DNA of 13,739 bases, from NCBI GenBank assembly GCA_900557165.1, contig USRS01000072.1, positions 1-13,739 on the forward strand, in the 5' to 3' direction. The stretch's first letter is position 1; the number at the start of each line of letters is the position of its first letter. The position numbers and the translations under genes are program-made. The notes beneath the pieces were generated by a model. It ran no database searches and was not told where the DNA came from. It saw only the letters and a list, made by a program, of their open reading frames with translations. The DNA comes from an uncultured Clostridium sp. Lineage in GTDB: Bacteria > Bacillota > Clostridia > Peptostreptococcales > Peptostreptococcaceae. Shown piece after piece: positions 1 through 5,755 of this stretch.

Positions 1-16
1 TTTAGGAGGTTGTAGG

Positions 17-1030
17 ATGCCAAGTATAAAGTCTATATTAACAGATATACAAACATTACCGTTGAATCAAGTAGAAGAGTTACTATCTTATTTGGAAGAA
101 TTTCTTGTATCAAACTCTCAAGTAGAACAAATTTATGAAGATGTCAAAGAGTTTAGATTTTCTAAGGGAAAGGTATGTCCTCACTGTAGCTCTGAGTTAA
201 TATCAAAAAATGGTAAACAAAGATATATCTGTAAAGATTGTAGAAGGACTTTTACTGATTTTACAAACTCTGCCGTATATAGAAGTAAAAAATCATTAGA
301 TAAGTGGCTTAAATATGCAAAATGTATGATTATGGGCTTATCAATAAGAAAATCTGCTAAAATTGTAGGCATAAATATAGCAACAAGTTTCTTTTGGAGA
401 CATAAAATTCTTGATTGCATAAGTGCATTTTTAGGAACTGGCCATGTTGATGGCTTAATAGAGGCAGATGAGGTATTTTTTGCTGAAAACTTTAAAGGAA
501 CAAAAACTATTAATATGCCAAGAGAATCTCATAAAAGAGGGAAATCTATTAAAAAGAGAGGTATATCTAAAGAGCAAATATGTGTAGCTACAGCCTTAGA
601 TAGACAAGGTAATTTAATAATAGAACCCTTATGCAAAGGTAGAATGACATATAAAGAACTTGAAAATCTATATAAAGGTCATATAGGTGAGAATTCTATA
701 TTATGCACAGATAGCCACAAATCTTATATTAGATTTGCTACAGATTTCAATTTAGACCATAAACGTATAAAAACAGGTAAGCATAAAGAAGATATTTACC
801 ATATTCAACATATAAATAGTTTACATAGCAATTTAAAGAGATGGATGGGAAGATTTAATGGTGTGGCAAGTAAATATATTTCTAACTATATGCACTGGTT
901 TAAATGGTTGAAAATATTTGAAAATGATAAAGACTCTATTAAAACTAAGAATTTTATTGTACAAAGCAATGTAGTATGTGCTTACACTAAAGTAAAAGAC
1001 TTCAAATTAAGAACACTAAAATTTGTATAA
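17..1030 (+). CDS. IS1595-family (ISXO2-like) transposase
   Basis: A 337-residue DDE-type transposase that would cut and rejoin its own element. The N terminus has a zinc ribbon with C54-x2-C57 and C72-x2-C75, followed by a helical DNA-binding part (about 85-135) and the ISXO2-like catalytic domain. The likely catalytic residues are D151 in EADEVFF, D232 in LCTDSHKSY and N267 with K274 seven residues later in INSLHSNLK, which is the DDNK pattern known for part of the IS1595 family. The length is normal and the frame is intact. A strong AGGAGG at 4-9, seven bases before the ATG, fixes the start. The left end of the element lies outside the window, so its inverted repeats and target duplication cannot be matched, and I could not place the right end. 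Confidence 0.93.
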   Translation: MPSIKSILTDIQTLPLNQVEELLSYLEEFLVSNSQVEQIYEDVKEFRFSKGKVCPHCSSELISKNGKQRYICKDCRRTFTDFTNSAVYRSKKSLDKWLKYAKCMIMGLSIRKSAKIVGINIATSFFWRHKILDCISAFLGTGHVDGLIEADEVFFAENFKGTKTINMPRESHKRGKSIKKRGISKEQICVATALDRQGNLIIEPLCKGRMTYKELENLYKGHIGENSILCTDSHKSYIRFATDFNLDHKRIKTGKHKEDIYHIQHINSLHSNLKRWMGRFNGVASKYISNYMHWFKWLKIFENDKDSIKTKNFIVQSNVVCAYTKVKDFKLRTLKFV

Positions 1031-1101
1031 ATAGTTATAATAAAATCACAAATATACTACAATAAGAAAATAAGTATATAATTCAAAAAAAGGGGTATAG
1101 A

Positions 1102-1284
1102 ATGAGTTTTTCAACATTTAGAAAATTAGATTATATATTGTTCTATTTAATTATTTCAGCTTTATTTATAGTTCAACTAATGGAGTTATCATTTGCTTCT
1201 GTAATGAAGATATTAATAGGAGCTATAATACCAGCTTTAGTTTTTGGGACTATAAGTAACTTTATATTTAAAAAGAAATATTAG
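1102..1284 (+). CDS. Small two-helix membrane protein, function unknown
   Basis: A 60-residue protein that I do not recognise. AGGGG at 1091-1095 lies six bases before the ATG. Two hydrophobic segments, about residues 9-27 and 35-56, are separated by a short linker with one glutamate and followed by a basic KKKY tail, so a small integral membrane protein with a hairpin topology is likely. It lies 71 bases downstream of the transposase on the same strand and is followed by a good terminator at 1317-1349, so it could share a transcript with the transposase or have its own promoter. It could be a passenger of the insertion sequence or the first host gene beyond it; without the element ends I cannot decide. 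The good ribosome binding site, membrane pattern and terminator support a real gene. Confidence 0.6.
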   Translation: MSFSTFRKLDYILFYLIISALFIVQLMELSFASVMKILIGAIIPALVFGTISNFIFKKKY

Positions 1285-1316
1285 AAAGAAATAAATAAAT
1301 TTAATAAAATACTAAC

Positions 1317-1349
1317 AAAAAGGCAGAGGTAATGTTACCCCTGCTTTTT
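1317..1349. terminator. Bidirectional intrinsic terminator
   Basis: The arms AAAAAGGCAGAGGTAA and TTACCCCTGCTTTTT fold back with one bulged G and one A-C mismatch around a two-base loop. T-runs follow the stem on both strands, so it can end the small membrane protein transcript (plus) and the decayed dehydrogenase transcript (minus). Confidence 0.8.
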
Positions 1350-1404
1350 GTGGTAAAATATAAAAATATCAACATTTGTTTAAAACATAGCCTTTTATTA
1401 AATC

Positions 1405-1942
1405 TTATACTTCTGGTTTTAATGGCCCATAAAAATAAGAAGCTGTAGCTCCACCATCAATTAAAAAATCTGTGCCTGTAATAAATGCTCGTCCTTGACT
1501 CATAAGCAATTCTGCCACATTAGCCACTTCTTGGCTAAGAGCTGGCATTCTATGACCTGACTGGCTAGAAATTGTCACTCCCACTCCACCTTTTGCTATA
1601 ACTTTACCCACTTCTTCAAGCAAAACAGCTGTACCATACAAATCTACTTTTAAAATAGTTTCTATTGATGCTTGACTGGGAGAAACTCCTGCTGCATTCA
1701 CAAGCATTGTAATATCTCCATATTCTTGTGCTTTTTTATAATAGATTTAATAGATTCTCTTGATGATAAATCCATTTCCATATACTCCACATCAAACCCA
1801 GCATTATTCATTATTTCGGCAATATTTTTTGCATTATTTATATTTTTATCTCCAATCACTATTTTTTACCAAATCCCATTCTTCTAGCAATTGCCATGCC
1901 AATTTGTCCAGCCCCAACTAAAATCATAACTTCTTTATTCAT
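1405..1942 (-). pseudogene. Decayed short-chain dehydrogenase/reductase (SDR)
   Basis: Remains of an NAD(P)-dependent SDR oxidoreductase. The start at 1942 has AGGAG about ten bases upstream and begins MNKEVMILVGAGQIG, a Rossmann GxGxxG nucleotide-binding loop. Two single-base losses break the frame, both in runs of six T on the plus strand: 1862-1867 (after RRMGFGKK) and 1732-1737 (before AQEYGDITMLVNAAG). Adding one base at each restores a continuous SDR sequence with the NAAG motif and the C-terminal FITGTDFLIDGG. About 70-80 residues are also missing around 1530-1550: SGHRMPAL runs straight into SQEVANVAELL, so the catalytic YxxxK and the following helices are absent. Full-length relatives are about 270 residues; here about 180 codons remain. 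The gene cannot encode an active enzyme. It is last in a LysR-flavodoxin-SDR series. Confidence 0.85.
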
Positions 1943-1967
1943 TATAATTAACACTCCTTTTCTAATA

Positions 1968-2439
1968 CTAATCAATCCATTTATGCACTATATTTTTAGA
2001 TTCATTTACCTTGGCACCATGAATTGCTAATCCTTTTTTAATGACACTATCTGGTATTATCTTTTTAATATCTTTTTCACTAGAACCCATGCCACTTCCT
2101 TCATGCGTACAAAATGGTTTAATTATTTTCCCTGTAAAATCATATTTTTCTAAAAATGTACACACAGCCATAGGCATAGTTCCCCCAGTAATTAGGATAT
2201 CCCAGGTATACAATATCATAATCATCTATATCCTCTAAGTATCTCTTAAGCTTTGGCCTAGAATTATTTTTCAGATCCACTTTAGCTTCTTCTATACATT
2301 TATAATAATCTTTATCATATTCAATTAATGGGTCAATTTTAAATAAGTCTCCACCTGTAAATTCTTTTATCATTTCAGCAACAACTTCTGTATTTCCTTT
2401 TGATAAGTTTTTTATATTACCACTTACATATAAGTTTTT
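1968..2439 (-). pseudogene. Decayed flavodoxin
   Basis: Remains of a flavodoxin-like FMN protein. Reading on the minus strand gives KNLYVSGNIKNLSKGNTEVV and then AEMIKEFTGGDLFKI, a typical flavodoxin N-terminal region, but the stretch that should hold the phosphate-binding loop between KNL and YVSGN (about ten residues) is missing. A TAG at 2440-2442 directly precedes KNL and no start codon or ribosome binding site is left. The middle DYDIVYLGYPNYWG is intact. A run of five C (plus strand, 2182-2186) then shifts the frame by one; removing one base joins it to TMPMAVCTFLEKYDF and on to the stop at 1968. It therefore carries a 5' deletion plus a frameshift. It ends 25 bases before the SDR start on the same strand, which suggests a former redox operon with the LysR gene as regulator. 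Confidence 0.83.
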
Positions 2440-2473
2440 CTAATACAAAAATTTATTTAATTACATTTAAATT

Positions 2474-3364
2474 TTATATATCATCAAATGATTTTTTTAA
2501 AATTTCTGCAAATTCTTCAATATATACATTAGTTCTACTTTTTTTCCAAAATGCAAAATAATCTTTTTTAATTTGTTTTTCATCTCTATATAAAGCAATT
2601 CTTTTTATTGATATATCTTTTCTAGTCGTAAAAGTTATATCTTCTACGGGCATAAACCCTTTATTTCCAGCAACAAATAATCTTCCTTCATCTAAATTTT
2701 CCGCAAAAATAAACTCTCCTCCAAATCCCATTACACGTTGGTAATATTCTTTATCAGATTCCAACTGCTCTTTTGATGAAATTAATATACACGGTATATT
2801 TTTTATATCGCTAATATCAATTTTATTTAATGTGGCAAGTGGATTTCTAGATGAAATTTCAATAAATGAATAGCTTGAAATTAAATGATAATTTATATAT
2901 TCCTATGAAAATGCTCTTCTTTGATCATTTAATACTAAATCCACACTATTTGTTTTTAATTTTTCATATAATTCTTCATGTGTTCCACTTATTATATGTA
3001 AATCTATTTTTTTATACTTTGAAGTAAAATTTGCAATTGCTTTTTGCAGTTCATATCCACCATATTCTTTTAAATACCCTATTTTTAGTATATTTTCTTC
3101 ATTACTAGAAAGTAATTTAGTTTTATTACAAATTCTATCAATTTCATCTAATATTATCAAACTTTGCCTATAAAAATACTCTCCTGCTGATGTTAATGTA
3201 AAGCTACGATTTCCCCTTAATATAAGTTCTACTCCCAATTCCATTTCTAGCGATTTAATTTGTTGAGATATGGCTGATTGAGAAACAAAATATTTTTCAG
3301 CTGCTTCAGTAAAACTATTATTTTCAACAATTGACACGAAATATTTCATTTGTTTTAGTAACAT
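2474..3364 (-). pseudogene. LysR-family transcriptional regulator with in-frame amber stop
   Basis: A LysR-type regulator of normal length (about 296 codons) interrupted by one TAG at 2903-2905. The N-terminal winged helix-turn-helix (FTEAAEKYFVSQSAISQQIK, about residues 17-37) and the first half of the ligand-binding domain are intact up to NDQRRAFS. After the TAG the same frame continues as EYINYHLISSYSFIEISSRN and runs without another stop to the TAA at 2474-2476. There is no frameshift, so a single codon separates it from an intact gene. The second of two adjacent ATG codons (3364) is preferred because AGGAG lies seven bases before it and only four before the first. The product would be a DNA-binding domain with about half an effector domain. 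It precedes the flavodoxin and SDR remnants on the same strand and probably controlled them. Confidence 0.9.
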
Positions 3365-3559
3365 CATTTAACTCCTCTCAAATATGACATTCTTTCCTAA
3401 ATATACACTTATATAGTTCTTTATTTATAATAATCAATATTTATATTTTAATTATAAATGAAAAAAATCGATAATTGTCAGAGGTATTCTAAAAATAAAA
3501 CAGGTGTTAGAAATTTTACTATGTATGGCACACAAGATGTTATGAGCGTATTTTAAAAT

Positions 3560-3658
3560 CTCGTTAAAGGCTCGTTAAGAGCTTGTTAAGAAACTCGTTA
3601 AGAAGAAAATATGGGTTGATTTCAATACTTTGGTAACTTTTCTTAACGAGTTAACGAG
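3560..3658. repeat. Array of six CTCGTTAA / TTAACGAG octamers
   Basis: Four direct copies, CTCGTTAA (3560-3567), CTCGTTAA (3571-3578), CTTGTTAA (3582-3589) and CTCGTTAA (3594-3601), start 11, 11 and 12 bases apart, about one helical turn. Two inverted copies, TTAACGAG (3643-3650) and TTAACGAG (3651-3658), follow in immediate tandem. Thirteen bases around the fourth copy (3592-3604) are perfectly complementary to 3640-3652, so a hairpin with a 35-base loop is possible. A further CTTGTTAA lies at 3754-3761, just before the ribosome binding site of the downstream small gene. Helical phasing on one side and inversion on the other look like binding sites for a protein. I infer an operator or activator array for the Mor-like gene; a recombination site is an alternative. 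The rest of the gene-free stretch 3368-3778 is AT-rich without other features I can support. Confidence 0.75.
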
Positions 3659-3668
3659 AAATATACTA

Positions 3669-3696
3669 TTGATGTATTTTATATATATTTTATTAT
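3669..3696 (+). promoter_or_regulatory. Possible sigma-A promoter of the Mor-like gene
   Basis: TTGATG (3669-3674) and TATTAT (3691-3696) are 16 bases apart. The two inverted octamers end ten bases upstream of the -35 element, a position suited to an activator or repressor. The surroundings are very AT-rich, so a chance match is possible. Confidence 0.4.
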
Positions 3697-3778
3697 TAAG
3701 CTAGGTATTACTGTATAGAACATATATATAGAAAAAAGCCGTTCGTTATGTTACTTGTTAAAAAAGGAGGGAGATACA

Positions 3779-3931
3779 ATGGATCTTTTGAATGAACATA
3801 TACCTTATTATTTACACAGTATGTTTGATATGATAGGTGAGGAGAACTTTTTGAAGATTTGCAAGATGTATAGGGAAAGTAGCATATATATTATAGTACA
3901 AACTAAAAAAGATACTATAAATCTATCATGA
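3779..3931 (+). CDS. Truncated Mor transcription activator-like protein
   Basis: A 50-codon gene with a very good ribosome binding site (GGAGGG at 3766-3771, seven bases before the ATG). The product starts MDLLNEHIPYYLHSMFDMIG and continues EENFLKICKMYRESSIYII. This follows the N-terminal pattern of small Firmicute members of the Mor/Mga-type activator family related to phage Mu Mor: an IG-E---LKL-----GSSIYI stretch before a helix-turn-helix. Relatives are about 80-110 residues; here the helix-turn-helix is missing. The last codons (VQTKKDTINLS) come from the hairpin at 3905-3941 that serves as the murJ terminator, so the gene appears to have been cut by a deletion and fused to the murJ 3' flank. 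The strong ribosome binding site means a short protein may still be made. The family assignment rests on about 40 residues. Confidence 0.55.
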   Translation: MDLLNEHIPYYLHSMFDMIGEENFLKICKMYRESSIYIIVQTKKDTINLS

Positions 3932-3941
3932 TTATAGTATC
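3905..3941 (-). terminator. Terminator of murJ
   Basis: GATACTATAA (3911-3920) and TTATAGTATC (3932-3941) form a perfect 10-base stem with an 11-base loop. On the minus strand it is followed by six T (3905-3910), which fits termination of murJ 43 bases after its stop. It overlaps the 3' end of the Mor-like gene on the plus strand. Confidence 0.8.
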
Positions 3942-3983
3942 TTCTATTAGTTTGATTATAAAAGTCCCACTTTATATTATATA

Positions 3984-5531
3984 TTAAGAACTCATTTTTC
4001 TACTTACTTTTCTATTTAATTTTCCATTTACTTTTTCAATAACGTATTTAGTTGATTCAACTTTTAAAACTAATACCATTATAGCATAAACAATTGCACC
4101 AGCCCCTATAGAAACAAACAGTCCTATAAATTCATTAAATGGTGATACAAATCCAAATACTATACGTACAACAATAGCCATAGCTAGGGCAGAAGCTCCT
4201 GTTTTAAAAATAGTTCTTATAATACTTTGTATATTAAATCTTCCTATTTTCTTTCTTAAATTAAACATTAAGAACAATACTGCAAGTATTGCTGATAAAC
4301 TTGATGCTAAAGCTAATCCTGATACTTTTAAGAATCTTATTAATAATAAGTTGAATATAATATTAAATACTACGCAGAATATACTATTTCTCATTGGAAC
4401 TTTAGTATCTTGTAATGAGTAAAATACCCTAACTGTAATATCTCTCATTCCACAAGCCGTCATCCCAACACAATAACACATAAGAACTTGCGCTGTCATA
4501 GCTGTAGCTGTGGCATCAAAAGCACCTCTTTCAAATAATATTCTTATTATTGGCTCTGCTAAAATAAATGCTCCTACAGCAATTGGCATAGTAATTAATA
4601 TTACTGCATTTATTGATTGACAATATGTCTTTTTTAATTGTTTAATTTCTTTATTTGAACCAAGTTTTGAAAATACAGGATAAATAACTGATGTTATAGA
4701 TGCAACAAATAGACCTATAACAAAAATATTAAGTTTGTAAGCATAATTTAGTGCTGACATTGATCCTGTAACAAGGGTAGATGCTAAGTTTTTATCAACT
4801 AAACTGTTAATTTGATAAGCTGATGCACCTACTAAAATTGGCATTATTGCTAAAGCCATTTTACGTACATTTTTATCTTTAAAATTAACTATAAATTGAT
4901 ACTTAAATCCTTTTTTCATACAATAAGGAACTAAGAATAACATTTGCAGTAAAAATGCCAATACTGTTCCATAAGCAAGCATGCCCACCCCAAATACCTT
5001 ACTTAAAAGAACTGAAGATATTATGGCAATATTATATGGAAGTGGCATTATACCTGTTATGAAGAAATAACTGTGTATTTCTAAATAGGCCTTTAAAACA
5101 TATGTTACACATATTAAACCTACAGAAAATAATATTATTCTCGTAAGTTGTATAGTAAGTGCAAGCCTTTCTCCTTCAAATCCCATGGCAAATATTTTTA
5201 CTATAGGCTTTGTAAAGAACCATCCAAATATTGATATCCCTAAGGAAATTATAATTATTATGTTTATTACATTACTAGTAAATTTAAGAGCTTTACCTTT
5301 TCCTGATTCTGCCTCTATACTTGTAAATATAGGCATATATGTACTTTGTATTGCAACACATAACAGTGACATAAAAGCAACTGTCATAATATTTAGAGCC
5401 ATTAAATATGAATCTGAAACAACACCTGCTCCATAAACATATGCTATACAAACATCTCTAAGAAATCCTACGACTTTTGATGCCATTGTTGCAATAAACA
5501 AAACAAATGCTGATTGTACTACTTTTGACAT
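3984..5531 (-). CDS. murJ: Lipid II flippase MurJ (MviN/MVF family)
   Basis: A 515-residue polytopic membrane protein that moves lipid II, the peptidoglycan precursor, across the cytoplasmic membrane. Hydrophobic segments run along almost the whole length, consistent with the 14 helices of MurJ. Family motifs are present: ASKVVGFLRD near the N terminus (R25 in the conserved position), NSLVDKNLAS around D246, FERGAFD at 333-339, and VRVFYSLQDTKVPMRNS at 368-383. The basic tail (KLNRKVSRKMSS) is cytoplasmic. The length is normal and no lesion is seen. The ATG at 5531 has only a weak AAAGG about 12 bases upstream. The gene stands alone between the nucleotidase terminator (5602-5632) and its own terminator (3905-3941), so its promoter should lie within about 70 bases of the start. 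Clostridia often carry several MurJ/MVF paralogues, so this may not be the only one. Confidence 0.93.
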   Translation of the reverse strand: MSKVVQSAFVLFIATMASKVVGFLRDVCIAYVYGAGVVSDSYLMALNIMTVAFMSLLCVAIQSTYMPIFTSIEAESGKGKALKFTSNVINIIIIISLGISIFGWFFTKPIVKIFAMGFEGERLALTIQLTRIILFSVGLICVTYVLKAYLEIHSYFFITGIMPLPYNIAIISSVLLSKVFGVGMLAYGTVLAFLLQMLFLVPYCMKKGFKYQFIVNFKDKNVRKMALAIMPILVGASAYQINSLVDKNLASTLVTGSMSALNYAYKLNIFVIGLFVASITSVIYPVFSKLGSNKEIKQLKKTYCQSINAVILITMPIAVGAFILAEPIIRILFERGAFDATATAMTAQVLMCYCVGMTACGMRDITVRVFYSLQDTKVPMRNSIFCVVFNIIFNLLLIRFLKVSGLALASSLSAILAVLFLMFNLRKKIGRFNIQSIIRTIFKTGASALAMAIVVRIVFGFVSPFNEFIGLFVSIGAGAIVYAIMVLVLKVESTKYVIEKVNGKLNRKVSRKMSS

Positions 5532-5601
5532 TTTGTAATTTTACCTTTCTTATTCTTTTTTCTTAATAATTTTCACTAATAAATAATACTACAATCACGA
5601 T

Positions 5602-5632
5602 AAAAAAGCCATCTATTTTATAAGATGACTTT
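5602..5632 (-). terminator. Terminator of the nucleotidase gene
   Basis: On the minus strand AAAGTCATCT and AGATGGCTTT pair over ten bases with one G-U pair and an eight-base loop, followed by a T-run at 5602-5607. It lies beyond the TAA at 5666-5668 that originally ended the wall-anchored form of the gene. Confidence 0.75.
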
Positions 5633-5665
5633 AATTTTTTAATATAAATTTAGTAAATTTATTAT

Positions 5666-5755
5666 TTATTTTATTTTTCTTCTATTTATTAATGATAATA
5701 CAGCTGCTGCAATTATACCTAATACTGAGTAAGAAACAACACTAGCTTCTCCTGT
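5666..5755 (-). pseudogene. Detached LPxTG-like sorting signal of the nucleotidase
   Basis: In the same frame, directly after the nucleotidase stop (TAA 5756-5758), the sequence reads TGEASVVSYSVLGIIAA, then AVLSLINRRKIK and a TAA at 5666-5668. Together with the preceding NSP this is a complete Gram-positive sorting signal: SP-x-TG, a hydrophobic helix and a basic tail. The x position, K (AAA) in many clostridial SPKTG/PPKTG motifs, is TAA here. The 29 codons are free of other stops and keep the sorting-signal composition, which points to a recent nonsense mutation. Confidence 0.85.

Noticed and set aside
1031..1101. Right terminal inverted repeat of the IS1595 element
   Set aside because: The left end lies outside the window, so no inverted repeat or target duplication can be matched.
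1672..2238. Plus-strand open frames opposite the SDR and flavodoxin remnants
   Set aside because: They are hydrophobic, low-complexity readings of the reverse strand of recognisable decayed genes and have no ribosome binding sites.
3560..3658. CRISPR array
   Set aside because: The repeated unit is eight bases, the spacing is 11-12 bases and the last copies are inverted; there are no 20-40 base repeats or spacers.
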